Of a DNA stretch of 56,580 nucleotides, positions 17,583 to 26,334 are shown piece by piece (position 1 is the stretch's first letter; every line of letters starts with the position of its first letter). The notes below the pieces were generated by a model. The model saw only the letters and a list, made by a program, of their open reading frames with translations. It was not told the DNA's origin and made no database searches. The stretch lies in assembly GCA_902768125.1 (NCBI GenBank), contig CACXKA010000011.1, forward strand, positions 1 through 56,580, in the 5' to 3' direction. Source of the DNA: an uncultured Bacteroidales bacterium (GTDB lineage Bacteria; Bacteroidota; Bacteroidia; Bacteroidales; Bacteroidaceae). Both the position numbers and the translations under genes were made by a program.

Positions 17583-19286
17583 ATGTGCGGATTTGTAGGA
17601 ATACTCAAAACGAAAGGTGATGCTCGACAGAAACGTGAGCAGGCATTGAAGATGTCGGCAAAGATTCGGCATCGTGGACCTGATTGGAGTGGGGTATATA
17701 GCAACGACAAGGCGGTGCTGGCGCATGAGCGTCTGGCTATTGTTGACCCGCTGTCGGGTGGACAACCCTTGTATTCGTCTGACGGCAAGATTGTGCTGGC
17801 TGTGAATGGTGAAATTTACAACCATCAGGAGATTCGTCGCCGTTATGCAGGACAGTATGAGTTCCAGACGGGTTCTGACTGCGAGGTGATTCTGGCGCTC
17901 TATCAGGATAAGGGCGTTGATTTCCTCGACGAGCTGAACGGCATCTTCTCTTTTGTGCTCTACGACACAGAAACCGATGATTATCTGGTGGCACGCGACC
18001 CAATCGGTGTGATACCTTTATATATAGGTCACGATAAGGACGGAACGGTCTATGTGGCAAGTGAGTTGAAAGCCCTCGAAGGTCAGTGCGATGAATACAA
18101 GCCCTTCCCTCCAGGTCATTTCTGCACTAGCAAGCATGGTGGACAGTTGGAACGTTGGTATGAGCGTGACTGGATGCAGTATGACGGCATGAAGTGGTCA
18201 ACTTCTGACCATGATGAGGCGGTGCAGATGGTGAAAGACGGATTGATGGCATCGGTGAAGCGTCAGTTGATGAGTGATGTGCCTTATGGCGTGCTGTTGT
18301 CAGGCGGTTTGGACAGTTCAGTGGTGTCAGCCATCGCCAAGCTGTATGCAGCCAAGCGTATTGAGACCAATGATCAGCACGATGCTTGGTGGCCTCGTCT
18401 TCACTCGTTTGCTGTGGGTTTAAAGGGAGCGCCCGATTTGGAGAAAGCACGTGAGGTGGCTGAATTTATCGGCACTGTGCACCATGAAGTGAACTACACG
18501 ATTCAGGAGGGCTTGGATGCCATCCGTGATGTGATCTATCATATTGAGACTTACGATGTGACGACGGTTCGTGCTTCTACGCCGATGTATCTGTTGGCGA
18601 GAGTCATCCGTAGTATGGGTATCAAGATGGTGCTTTCTGGCGAAGGTGCTGACGAGATATTTGGAGGTTACCTCTACTTTCACAAGGCACCTGATGCACG
18701 GGCATTCCACGAGGAGACGGTTCGCAAACTGAGCAAGTTGCATTTCTACGATTGTCTGCGTGCCAACAAGTCGCTGATGGCGTGGGGTATTGAAGGTCGT
18801 GTGCCTTTCCTCGACAAAGAGTTCCTGGATGTGGCGATGCGTATCGACCCAGCTCTGAAAATGTGCGGTCCTCTTCCAAACTCTCCCAAAGGCGCCTTCG
18901 AGATTGAGAAGAAGGTGGTGCGTGAAGGATTTAGCGAGATGCTTCCAGCCAATGTGGCTTGGCGACAGAAAGAGCAGTTCAGCGATGGTGTGGGCTATTC
19001 ATGGATTGACACCCTCAAGAAGGTGACTTCTGAGGCTGTATCCGACGAGCAGATGGCACATGCAGCAGAACGATTCCCTATCAATCCGCCGCTCAACAAG
19101 GAGGAGTACTACTATCGCAGCATCTTTGAGGAGCACTTCCCAAGTGCCTCTGCAGCAAAGAGCGTGAACCAAGAGGCTTCTGTGGCTTGCTCTACAGCGA
19201 TTGCCCTCGAATGGGATGAAGCCTTCAAGAACATGAACGACCCCAGCGGACGTGCCGTCAAGGGTGTGCACGAACAGGCATATTAA
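17583..19286 (+). CDS. asnB: Glutamine-hydrolysing asparagine synthetase B
   Basis: This 567-residue enzyme amidates aspartate with glutamine-derived ammonia and ATP. The start is fixed by Cys2 (MCGFVGIL), the class II nucleophile after removal of Met. The ATP pyrophosphatase loop is LLSGGLDSSVVSA. The C-terminal synthetase domain retains the VLSGEGADEIFGGY motif. It has its own strong promoter and is followed by glnN with no visible promoter or terminator between, so cotranscription is likely. Confidence 0.96.
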   Translation: MCGFVGILKTKGDARQKREQALKMSAKIRHRGPDWSGVYSNDKAVLAHERLAIVDPLSGGQPLYSSDGKIVLAVNGEIYNHQEIRRRYAGQYEFQTGSDCEVILALYQDKGVDFLDELNGIFSFVLYDTETDDYLVARDPIGVIPLYIGHDKDGTVYVASELKALEGQCDEYKPFPPGHFCTSKHGGQLERWYERDWMQYDGMKWSTSDHDEAVQMVKDGLMASVKRQLMSDVPYGVLLSGGLDSSVVSAIAKLYAAKRIETNDQHDAWWPRLHSFAVGLKGAPDLEKAREVAEFIGTVHHEVNYTIQEGLDAIRDVIYHIETYDVTTVRASTPMYLLARVIRSMGIKMVLSGEGADEIFGGYLYFHKAPDARAFHEETVRKLSKLHFYDCLRANKSLMAWGIEGRVPFLDKEFLDVAMRIDPALKMCGPLPNSPKGAFEIEKKVVREGFSEMLPANVAWRQKEQFSDGVGYSWIDTLKKVTSEAVSDEQMAHAAERFPINPPLNKEEYYYRSIFEEHFPSASAAKSVNQEASVACSTAIALEWDEAFKNMNDPSGRAVKGVHEQAY

Positions 19287-19287
19287 G

Positions 19288-19331
19288 GGTTAAAGGTTAT
19301 AGGTTAACGGTTATCGGTTAAAGGTTATAGA
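19288..19331. repeat. Heptamer repeat between asnB and glnN
   Basis: Six tandem units of the type GGTTAAA, GGTTATA, GGTTAAC and GGTTATC begin at the base after the asnB stop region. The period is 7 with single-base variants in the last two positions. Confidence 0.8.
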
Positions 19332-19367
19332 TATCAAACAACACAACTAAACAATACAAACACTACT

Positions 19368-21554
19368 ATGAGCAAACTGAGATTTGACGTGGTGCAGGAT
19401 GCTTTCAAGAAGAAGGCGGTGCCTGCTGAGAGTCCAGCCGAGAGGACTTCGAAGTATTTCGGCGAATTAGTTTTTGACCGCGAGAAGATGCACAAGTATC
19501 TGAGCACAGAGACTTATGAGGCACTCATCGATTGTATCGACAATGGTCATCAGCTCGACCGCGCCATTGCCGACGAGGTGGCTGACGGTATGAAGACCTG
19601 GGCAATGGAGCATGGTGTGACACACATCACTCACTGGTTCCAGCCATTGACTGAGGGTACTGCCGAGAAGCACGACTCACTCATGGAGTACGACGGCAAG
19701 GGCGGTATGTTGGAAGAGTTCACAGGCAAGTCACTCATCCAGCAGGAGCCAGATGCCAGCTCGTTCCCAAGTGGTGGTATCCGTGCCACTTTCGAGGCTC
19801 GTGGCTACACAGCATGGGATCCAACATCTCCTGTATTCATTCAGGACGACACACTCTGTATTCCAACAGTCTTCATCTCTTATACAGGTGAGGCACTCGA
19901 CTATAAGACTCCGCTCAAGAAATCTCTGAAGGCAGTCAGCGATGCAGCTGTGCCAATCTGCCAGATGTTCGACCCTAAGGTGAAGAAGGTTTATTCTTAC
20001 CTCGGTTGGGAGCAGGAGTATTTCCTCGTGGACGAAGACCTCTTTGCTGCACGTCCTGACCTCATGTTGACAGGTCGCACCCTGATGGGTCACGAATCCT
20101 CTAAGAACCAGCAGTTGGACGACCACTACTTTGGTGCTATCCCATCTCGTGTGATGGAATTCATGAAGGATGTGGAGATTGCAGGTTATCGTCACGGCAT
20201 TCCATTGAAGACTCGCCACAACGAGGTGGCACCTAACCAGTTCGAGTTGGCTCCAATCTTTGGTGAGACCAACCTCTCCAACGACCAGAACCAGATGATG
20301 ATGAACCTGATGCAGCAGATTGCCCGCAAGCACGGCTTTGTGCTCCTTCTCCACGAGAAGCCATTCGCAGGCATCAACGGTTCAGGTAAGCACAACAACT
20401 GGTCATTGGGTACAGATACAGGCACCCTGTTGCTCGCTCCTGGTAAGGATGCGATGGGCAACCTCCAGTTCGTCACTTTCTTCGTGAATGTGTTGGTGGC
20501 TGTGCAGAAGCACAACGCCTTGCTGAAAGCCTCTATCGCTACAGCAACCAACGCACACCGTCTGGGTGCAAACGAGGCTCCTCCAGCCATCATATCTTCC
20601 TTCCTCGGACACACAATGACTCAAGTGCTGCACAAGCTGCTCGAAGTGCCATCTGACACACCAATCGAGATTGCAGGCAAGAAGGAAAAGTCTGTAGGTC
20701 TGGTGGAGATCCCAGAAATCTTCATCGACAACACCGACCGCAACCGTACTTCACCATTCGCCTTCACAGGTAACCGCTTCGAGTTCCGTGCTGTTGGTTC
20801 AAGTGCAAACTGCGCTGGTGCGATGACTACCCTCAACGCAGCCGTAGCTGACCAGCTCACCGCCTTCAAGGCAGCTGTCGATAAGGAAATCGCAGCAGGC
20901 AAGCCAATGAACATCGCCTTCATGGACGTGCTCAAACCACTCATCTCCAGCATCATCGACACCGTTTGCTTCGATGGCAACGGCTACACCGACGAGTGGA
21001 AGGAAGAGGCTAAGCGTCGCGGTTTGGACACAGAGACTTGTGTGCCAACGATGTTCGAAGAGTTCACCAAGCCCGCTTCTGTCGAGATGTTCACACGCAC
21101 AGGCGTTTACACAGAAGCTGAACTCAAGGCTCGTAACGAAGTGAAGTGGGAAACTTACACCAAGAAAGTGCAGATTGAGGCTCGTGTGATGGGTCGTATG
21201 GCTCAGAACCACATCATCCCTGCCGCACTTGCATACAAGACTCGTCTGCTCAACATCGTCACTCAGCTCAAGGCGCTCTATCCAGAGGACTTCGAGTCAA
21301 TGGCTCAGACAGAACTGGCACTTCTCCAGCGCGTCACGAAGCTCATCGAAGAAGTGCGCACCAAGTGTGCTGCTATGGTTGATGCCCGCAAGGCAGCCAA
21401 CAAGATTGAGGATGAGCACGAAAAGGCACTCGCTTACCACGACATTGCCGAATCACTCTTCGCCATCCGTCGTCCTATCGACAAGCTCGAAGAAGTGGTT
21501 GACAACGACCTCTGGCCACTGCCTAAGTATCGCGAGTTGCTCTTTATCAACTGA
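19368..21554 (+). CDS. glnN: Glutamine synthetase type III
   Basis: The 728-residue product is the large type III glutamine synthetase found in Bacteroides, Prevotella and cyanobacteria, much longer than the roughly 470-residue type I. It makes glutamine from glutamate, ammonia and ATP. Typical stretches are PSGGIRATFEARGYTAWD at about residue 130, ATNAHRLGANEAPPAIIS around 385-405, and FTGNRFEFRAVGSSANCAG around 465-485. It feeds the glutamine-using enzymes encoded upstream (GltB, PurF-like, PyrG, PdxT, AsnB). A strong terminator lies 50 bases after the stop. Confidence 0.96.
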   Translation: MSKLRFDVVQDAFKKKAVPAESPAERTSKYFGELVFDREKMHKYLSTETYEALIDCIDNGHQLDRAIADEVADGMKTWAMEHGVTHITHWFQPLTEGTAEKHDSLMEYDGKGGMLEEFTGKSLIQQEPDASSFPSGGIRATFEARGYTAWDPTSPVFIQDDTLCIPTVFISYTGEALDYKTPLKKSLKAVSDAAVPICQMFDPKVKKVYSYLGWEQEYFLVDEDLFAARPDLMLTGRTLMGHESSKNQQLDDHYFGAIPSRVMEFMKDVEIAGYRHGIPLKTRHNEVAPNQFELAPIFGETNLSNDQNQMMMNLMQQIARKHGFVLLLHEKPFAGINGSGKHNNWSLGTDTGTLLLAPGKDAMGNLQFVTFFVNVLVAVQKHNALLKASIATATNAHRLGANEAPPAIISSFLGHTMTQVLHKLLEVPSDTPIEIAGKKEKSVGLVEIPEIFIDNTDRNRTSPFAFTGNRFEFRAVGSSANCAGAMTTLNAAVADQLTAFKAAVDKEIAAGKPMNIAFMDVLKPLISSIIDTVCFDGNGYTDEWKEEAKRRGLDTETCVPTMFEEFTKPASVEMFTRTGVYTEAELKARNEVKWETYTKKVQIEARVMGRMAQNHIIPAALAYKTRLLNIVTQLKALYPEDFESMAQTELALLQRVTKLIEEVRTKCAAMVDARKAANKIEDEHEKALAYHDIAESLFAIRRPIDKLEEVVDNDLWPLPKYRELLFIN

Positions 21555-21605
21555 TGAAGCAGCGAGAGCCATCAAGAAGCTAAAAACACAAATCTTCCAA
21601 TACGG

Positions 21606-21648
21606 AAGGAGGGGTTGCATTCCGAAAGGATGCGCCCCTCCTTTTTTT
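21606..21648 (+). terminator. Terminator after glnN
   Basis: AAGGAGGGGTTGCAT (21606-21620) pairs with ATGCGCCCCTCCTT (21630-21643) with one defect, and seven to eight T follow. This is a strong intrinsic terminator. Confidence 0.88.
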
Positions 21649-21655
21649 GTTCCCC

Positions 21656-21988
21656 CACGGGAGAAATTTTGCGCTCCCGTGAGGAAAATATTTTTTCCTA
21701 ACTAGGCAGAAAAATTGCTTCCCCCTAAGGGAAAATTTTGCAGCCCCTAGGGGTAACAAAAATTTCCCTTAGGGATTGCAAAAAAAAATGCCGACGGCTC
21801 TCTAAGGTTTTGCCGACGGCAAAAGTGTGCTTTGCCGCCGCCTCTTTGATGCTTTGCCGTCGGCAATTTAAAAACAGCCTTCTGGTAGTCCGCTTGGCTC
21901 GGACTCCCAATAACCTGCCTCTGCTGAACAATAAGCGTTCCTTATTTCTCAATAAGGTGCCTCTGCTGAGAAATAAGCGTGCCTTATT
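21656..21988. repeat. Palindrome-rich non-coding block
   Basis: At least six inverted repeats stand in a row: CACGGGAG/CTCCCGTG (21656, 21674), GGAAAA/TTTTCC (21683), CCCTAAGGGAAA/TTTCCCTTAGGG (21723, 21763) around a central CCCCTAGGGG, three copies of TGCCGWCGGC (21789, 21821, 21856), AGTCCG/CGGACT (21887, 21900), and CTTATTTCTC/GAGAAATAAG (21941, 21968). Two 31-base direct repeats starting with TGCCTCTGCTGA lie at 21916 and 21958, each with an AATAAG/CTTATT hairpin. A shared AAATTTTGC loop recurs between several arms. No protein frame is convincing. It could be a structured RNA, a protein-binding array or a decayed palindromic element. Confidence 0.7.
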
Positions 21989-22008
21989 GAAAAAAGAAGA
22001 AAATAGTC

Positions 22009-22039
22009 TTTGTCATTCCCGAAGTTTTCTCTACCTTTG
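22009..22039 (+). promoter_or_regulatory. Promoter of the ADP-ribosylglycohydrolase unit
   Basis: TTTG (22009-22012) and TACCTTTG (22032-22039) are separated by 19 bases. A second -7-like box, TATCTTTG, follows at 22057-22064, so tandem starts are possible. Confidence 0.7.
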
Positions 22040-22125
22040 CCAATAATCATCTTGTTTATCTTTGTATTTACAGATATTATCTATAACTTTTTGCCGTTGA
22101 AAGCAGGACCTAAAAATAGAATATT

Positions 22126-22938
22126 ATGGGAAAAGTGAAGATGTTGGGAGCCTTGGTGGGCGACATCGTTGGTTCTGTGTATGAGTTCCATAATGTGAAA
22201 CACACAGACTTTGAGTTGTTCACGCCTTGGACGAATTTCACGGATGATTCTGTGATGACGCTGGCTGTGGCGAAGTGGCTGATGGAAGATGAAAGCCGTT
22301 CGATGCAGGGCTTGGCGTATTATATGCAGGAGTTGGGAAAGAAGTACCCTAATGCTGGCTATGGCGGGAATTTTGCAGCCTGGCTCTATCAAGACCATCC
22401 ACAGCCCTATAACAGTTGGGGAAATGGCTCTGGCATGAGGGTGAGTCCTGTGGGTTTGTATGCGAAGACATTGGATGAGGCGTTGGCACTGGCTGCTGTC
22501 ACAGCTGCTGTCACTCATAATCATCCAGAAGGAGTGAAGGGTGCTCAGGCGATTGCTGCAAGTATGTTCCTGTGCAGGGAGGGCAAATCTAAGGAGGAGA
22601 TCAGGGATTATGTGGAAAGGGTGTTTGATTATGACCTTCATCGCAAGATTGAGGATATCCGCCCTTCTTATTCGTTCGATGTGTCTTGTCAGGGTAGTGT
22701 GCCAGAGGCTATCATCGCTTTCTTGGAGGGCAATGACTTTGAGGAGGTGATTCGCCTGGCTGTTTCTATAGGAGGCGATTCTGACACCATCGCTTGCATG
22801 GCTGGAGCGATAGCTGCTTGTCTGTATCCTATCCCTGACTGGATGGCAGAAAAGTGTGATGCAGTCTTGACCGACGAACTGCGACAGATCAAAGACCAAT
22901 TTATGGAATTGTTGGAGAAAAGAGAATCTACAAAATAA
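22126..22938 (+). CDS. ADP-ribosylglycohydrolase family protein
   Basis: This 270-residue protein belongs to the DraG/ARH family, which removes ADP-ribose from proteins or small molecules using two magnesium ions. Metal ligands are visible in FTDDSVMT near residue 38 and in GGDSDTIACMAGAIAA near residue 215. It is followed at zero spacing by a lipoprotein gene. A link to nitrogen control, as for DraG of nitrogen fixers, is not supported: no DraT-type gene is present. The substrate is unknown. Confidence 0.88.
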   Translation: MGKVKMLGALVGDIVGSVYEFHNVKHTDFELFTPWTNFTDDSVMTLAVAKWLMEDESRSMQGLAYYMQELGKKYPNAGYGGNFAAWLYQDHPQPYNSWGNGSGMRVSPVGLYAKTLDEALALAAVTAAVTHNHPEGVKGAQAIAASMFLCREGKSKEEIRDYVERVFDYDLHRKIEDIRPSYSFDVSCQGSVPEAIIAFLEGNDFEEVIRLAVSIGGDSDTIACMAGAIAACLYPIPDWMAEKCDAVLTDELRQIKDQFMELLEKRESTK

Positions 22939-24042
22939 ATGGATAAAAACACGATTATGAAAAAGATGACGAAACTATGGATGATCGCCGCCATCCTTTT
23001 ATGCGGCACGATGTCATTTGTATCTTGCTCGGACAAGGACGACGAGGTGATTGTTTATTCCACCCCGCTGCGAACCATCATCACGAATATGAGCTATGGC
23101 GACAATGTGTTGGTGGTGGGACACAAGAGCCCTGACTGCGATGCTGTGTGCTCGGCTATGGCTTACGCCAACTTGTTGCAACGCTTGGGCATCAATGCCG
23201 AGGCGAGAGTGGCAGGAAAAGTGGTGTGTGAACCACGCTATGTGTTGCAGGAGGCAGGCGTCACCACGCCTGCTATTTTGGAGAATGCAGCTGGAAAGAA
23301 TATGATTATGGTGGATCATAGCGAATTTTCACAATCACCCGACGGTATGTCTTCTGCGAACATCCTGCACGTGATTGACCATCACGGAACAGGTTCTCTC
23401 ACGACTGCCCATCCGCTGCTCTATTACGCATTGCCTATCGGTTCCACTTGCACCATCGTGGCTTCGATGTATGAGGAACTGGGTGAGAAACCAACACCGA
23501 CTGAAGCGCGATTGATGCTCTCTGGATTGATATCGGACACCGACAGCCTGACCTCTGTAACGACCACAGCCACTGACCGTCGGCTCTTCACCTGGTTGCT
23601 GTCTCAGTCGGACATTACGGACATTGGCGCGTATTATGCCGCTATGCGCAAGGCTCGCACTTCGTTCGACGGTATGACGGATGAAGAGATTCTGCTCTCC
23701 GACTGCAAGGAATATGAGATTGAGGGCGTGAAGATTGCCATCGGCAGCGTCTTTGCCAGTGAAGAGTTGGGCTTAGAGGAACTGTGCCAACGCATGCGTG
23801 CGGTGATGCCTTCAGTACGTGAGCAGCGAGGTCTCGATATGCTCTTCTTGATGCTGGGTGACCGTGATGCCAACGTGACCCACATCCCCTTCTGTGGAGA
23901 AGGTTCCAAAGAGGTGGCAGAATATGGTTTCCAAACCACCGCCACTTCCGATAACTGCATCGTGACCACCTACCTCTCCAGCCGAAAATCGGAGGTTGTA
24001 CCTCCCATCACAAACGGCATTACTCATTGGAAAAACCACTAA
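22939..24042 (+). CDS. DHH-family phosphoesterase, predicted surface lipoprotein
   Basis: The body resembles manganese-dependent inorganic pyrophosphatase and related DHH phosphoesterases: GHKSPDCDAVCSA supplies the first metal ligands, MVDHSE the DHxE motif and VIDHHG the DHH motif, with the DHHA2-like domain after about residue 240. Unusually it starts with a lipoprotein signal (FVSC at the cleavage point) followed by SDKDDE, which resembles the acidic surface-export signal of Bacteroidetes lipoproteins. The start may be the Met at 22957, which gives a more typical signal peptide. It directly abuts the preceding stop codon, so the two genes are likely coupled. An extracytoplasmic pyrophosphatase or phosphodiesterase is the best guess. 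Confidence 0.8.
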   Translation: MDKNTIMKKMTKLWMIAAILLCGTMSFVSCSDKDDEVIVYSTPLRTIITNMSYGDNVLVVGHKSPDCDAVCSAMAYANLLQRLGINAEARVAGKVVCEPRYVLQEAGVTTPAILENAAGKNMIMVDHSEFSQSPDGMSSANILHVIDHHGTGSLTTAHPLLYYALPIGSTCTIVASMYEELGEKPTPTEARLMLSGLISDTDSLTSVTTTATDRRLFTWLLSQSDITDIGAYYAAMRKARTSFDGMTDEEILLSDCKEYEIEGVKIAIGSVFASEELGLEELCQRMRAVMPSVREQRGLDMLFLMLGDRDANVTHIPFCGEGSKEVAEYGFQTTATSDNCIVTTYLSSRKSEVVPPITNGITHWKNH

Positions 24043-24093
24043 CTTTGAATATTGGGAAAGTGTAATTCCTAATCGTAGGTGTATCTAAAAACT

Positions 24094-24134
24094 AAAAATC
24101 AGCAACTTGAATTTCTTCCAAGTTGCTGATTTTT
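24094..24134. terminator. Bidirectional terminator
   Basis: A perfect 16-base stem AAAAATCAGCAACTTG / CAAGTTGCTGATTTTT with a 9-base loop stands between the lipoprotein gene and the tRNA genes. The A and T runs on both sides let it stop transcription from both directions. Confidence 0.92.
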
Positions 24135-24137
24135 GTG

Positions 24138-24211
24138 TGGACCAGCTTGGGCTTGAACCAAGGACCTCCAGATTATGAGTCTGTTGCTCTAACCAACTGA
24201 GCTACAAGTCC
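24138..24211 (-). tRNA. tRNA with CAU anticodon, probably elongator Met
   Basis: The minus strand folds as a 74-base cloverleaf starting GGACTTGTAGCTCAG, with anticodon loop CTCATAA (CAU) and T-arm CTTGG-TTCAAGC-CCAAG. The CCA end is not encoded. One acceptor pair and the top pair of the anticodon stem are mismatched. A lysidine-modified Ile tRNA shares this anticodon, but the acceptor and D-arm look more like elongator Met. Confidence 0.82.
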
Positions 24212-24271
24212 GATGGGGCGAAAAAATGACACCTTTGGAGTGTGATGTCCTTGGATGCCCTTTCCCGTGGG

Positions 24272-24342
24272 TTGTGCTACCAGGATTCGAACCTGGAATG
24301 ACAGAACCAAAACCTGTAGTGTTACCATTACACCATAGCACA
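24272..24342 (-). tRNA. tRNA-Gln (UUG)
   Basis: The minus strand forms a 71-base cloverleaf with acceptor TGTGCTA / TAGCACA, the weak U1-A72 pair and short D-arm typical of tRNA-Gln, anticodon loop TTTTGGT (UUG) and T-arm CCAGG-TTCGAAT-CCTGG. CCA is not encoded. It is upstream of and cotranscribed with the CAU tRNA gene. Confidence 0.93.
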
Positions 24343-24408
24343 ATCCTCATTGAAGCGTTCAACGTAGTGGTGTCTCCCTGAGGGAAGCCCCTTTGTCGAA
24401 TGCGGGTG

Positions 24409-24440
24409 CAAAGTTATGGCTTTATTTTGGATTTCCCAAA
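24409..24440 (-). promoter_or_regulatory. Promoter of the tRNA pair
   Basis: On the minus strand TTTG (24437-24440), 20 bases, then TAACTTTG (24409-24416) form a perfect promoter about 67 bases before tRNA-Gln. Confidence 0.8.
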
Positions 24441-24477
24441 AAGTTTTGAGGAAAAATGCGTAAAAGTTCCGATTTTG

Positions 24478-24509
24478 TTTGTGTTTTATAAGAAAATAAC
24501 CTACCTTTG
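24478..24509 (+). promoter_or_regulatory. Promoter of psd-pssA
   Basis: TTTG (24478-24481), 20 bases, TACCTTTG (24502-24509). It is divergent from the tRNA promoter 37 bases away and lies 21 bases before psd. Confidence 0.8.
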
Positions 24510-24530
24510 CATAAGTTAAGATAATTTGGC

Positions 24531-25238
24531 ATGTCGAAGGAGAAACCGCTGATACATAATAAACGCCGAAATAAAATCCGTCTTCACCATGAAGGCAAGC
24601 ACTCTCTGCTCTATGCGGGCATCTTGGGTGCTATCATCATTTGTTTGGCTTGGTTCGCCAAGGAATCGCTGTGTTGGGCTTCATACATCATCATCGCGAT
24701 TGTGTTGGTGGTGTATGGTATTTTGCTGAATTTCTTCCGTTGTCCGATTCGTATGTTCAATGGTCCGACGAACAAGTCGATTGTTGCGCCAGCTGATGGT
24801 CATATTGTGGTGATTGAGGAGGTGGAAGAGATGGAGTATTTCCACGACAAGCGACTGATGATTTCCATTTTCATGAGTCTGACGAATGTGCATGCGAACT
24901 GGATTCCATGTGACGGTACGGTGGTGAAGGTGGCGCATCAGGATGGCAATTACCTGAAGGCCTATCTGCCAAAGGCAAGTACGGAGAATGAGCGTTCGAT
25001 GGTGGTGATTCGCACTCCGCATGGTGTGGAGGTGATGGCTCGTCAGATTGCGGGTGCGTTGGCACGTCGCATCGTGACCTATCCGAAGGAAGGTGAGGAA
25101 TGTTTCATTGATGACCACATGGGCTTCATCAAGTTTGGCAGTCGTGTGGATGTGTATTTGCCGCTGGATTCTGAGGTGCTGGTGAAGATGGGTCAGGCAA
25201 CTGTAGGTGATGAGACGTTGATTGCCCGACTGAAATAA
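24531..25238 (+). CDS. psd: Phosphatidylserine decarboxylase
   Basis: This 235-residue short-form (PSD-A-type) enzyme converts phosphatidylserine to phosphatidylethanolamine. Two hydrophobic segments near residues 25-65 anchor it in the inner membrane. The self-cleavage site that makes the pyruvoyl group is the Gly-Ser of [10 protein letters not shown] near residue 205. Conserved histidines are in [12 protein letters not shown]. pssA, encoding the preceding step, follows after 9 bases. Confidence 0.95.
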   Translation: MSKEKPLIHNKRRNKIRLHHEGKHSLLYAGILGAIIICLAWFAKESLCWASYIIIAIVLVVYGILLNFFRCPIRMFNGPTNKSIVAPADGHIVVIEEVEEMEYFHDKRLMISIFMSLTNVHANWIPCDGTVVKVAHQDGNYLKAYLPKASTENERSMVVIRTPHGVEVMARQIAGALARRIVTYPKEGEECFIDDHMGFIKFGSRVDVYLPLDSEVLVKMGQATVGDETLIARLK

Positions 25239-25247
25239 TAAAGAATA

Positions 25248-25991
25248 ATGAAAAAGCATATACCTAATATCATTACCTGTTGCAATCTCATCTGTGGTTG
25301 TATTGCAACATATAGTGCCTTTCACCACGGTTATCAAGATGCCTTTATTTTCATTCTGCTGGGTGCTGTGTTCGATTTCTTCGACGGAAGAACGGCACGT
25401 GCATTGGGTGTGAGTGGAAAATTGGGTCTGGAACTCGACTCGCTGGCTGACTGTGTGACCTTTGGTGTGGCTCCTTCAGCAATGATCTTCACGCTGTTCA
25501 ATCATGTGGCATATCCTTCGTTCATGGGCAGCGAGTTCTTTTTCCGCGTGATGCCTTTCACAGCTTTCCTGATGGCGGCGTTCTCTGCTGTTCGTCTGGC
25601 AAAGTTCAATCTTGACGAGCGTCAGCATACAGAATTTATCGGTATGCCGACTCCTGCCAATGCCATTTTTTGGGGAGCACTCATTTCTAGCTGTGAGGCT
25701 TGGCTGACAAGTCCACGTTTCAATGCTTTCTTCCTCTTCCTGTTCATGATTCTGTTCTGCTGGTTGTTGGTGTGCGAGGTGCCGATGTTTGCGTTCAAAG
25801 GTCGTTTCACTTGGCAGAAGGAGAAAGCGAAGATTATCTTTGTGGTGTTGGCAGACTTGATACTCATTCTAAGCGCAATTATGTGTGACGAGGGTATCTG
25901 GATCGGTTTATCACGTGGTGCGGCTGTCAGCATCGGACTTTATGTCGTAACTTCGATGGTGGCATCATTTTTGCCCAAGAATGAGGAGTAA
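25248..25991 (+). CDS. pssA: CDP-diacylglycerol-serine O-phosphatidyltransferase
   Basis: The 247-residue membrane enzyme makes phosphatidylserine from CDP-diacylglycerol and serine. The CDP-alcohol phosphotransferase signature is intact: DFFDGRTARALG followed by GLELDSLADCVTFG, with the spaced Asp residues. Several hydrophobic helices follow. With psd it forms a complete phosphatidylethanolamine route in one operon. Confidence 0.95.
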   Translation: MKKHIPNIITCCNLICGCIATYSAFHHGYQDAFIFILLGAVFDFFDGRTARALGVSGKLGLELDSLADCVTFGVAPSAMIFTLFNHVAYPSFMGSEFFFRVMPFTAFLMAAFSAVRLAKFNLDERQHTEFIGMPTPANAIFWGALISSCEAWLTSPRFNAFFLFLFMILFCWLLVCEVPMFAFKGRFTWQKEKAKIIFVVLADLILILSAIMCDEGIWIGLSRGAAVSIGLYVVTSMVASFLPKNEE

Positions 25992-26025
25992 GGGGGAACG
26001 AACTCCCTTATTCTAAAACGACTGC

Positions 26026-26334
26026 ATGGATATGTCAGCATTCTTAACAGCCTTATTGATAGTTCTTTTCTTTGTGTTGGCGTTCATCCTCATTGGCTTG
26101 TATCTGATGAGCCGAGTAGTGGGTGGATTCGGTAATTTGCGTGCCATTTATCGCTTCTTTACGGGCAAGGGTGCCTCAAAAGCACAAGGAAGTTCTGCCA
26201 AATCGTCATCATCGAACAATTCCTCGCGTACATATACTAATAAGGAGAAGACCACAAAAAAATCTGCCCAAACACCTGGTAAAATGTTTGAGCAGAATGA
26301 GGGTACTTATGTGGAGTTTGAAGAGGTGAAGTGA
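26026..26334 (+). CDS. DUF4834 family small membrane protein
   Basis: The 102-residue product has one strong membrane helix near residues 5-30, then a short RAIYRFFTGKG stretch and a low-complexity Ser/Lys tail. It matches what I recall of DUF4834, a Bacteroidetes family of unknown function. It is third in the psd-pssA unit. Its stop codon is immediately followed by the last codon of convergent proA, leaving no space for a separate terminator. Confidence 0.75.
   Translation: MDMSAFLTALLIVLFFVLAFILIGLYLMSRVVGGFGNLRAIYRFFTGKGASKAQGSSAKSSSSNNSSRTYTNKEKTTKKSAQTPGKMFEQNEGTYVEFEEVK

Noticed and set aside
21656-21988. CRISPR array in the palindrome block
   Set aside because: Repeats are few, of different sequence, palindromic and not regularly spaced; there are no cas genes.
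22126-22938. Reading the ADP-ribosylglycohydrolase as a nitrogenase DraG
   Set aside because: No DraT or nitrogenase genes are present and the DraG/ARH family is much broader; proximity to glnN is not enough.
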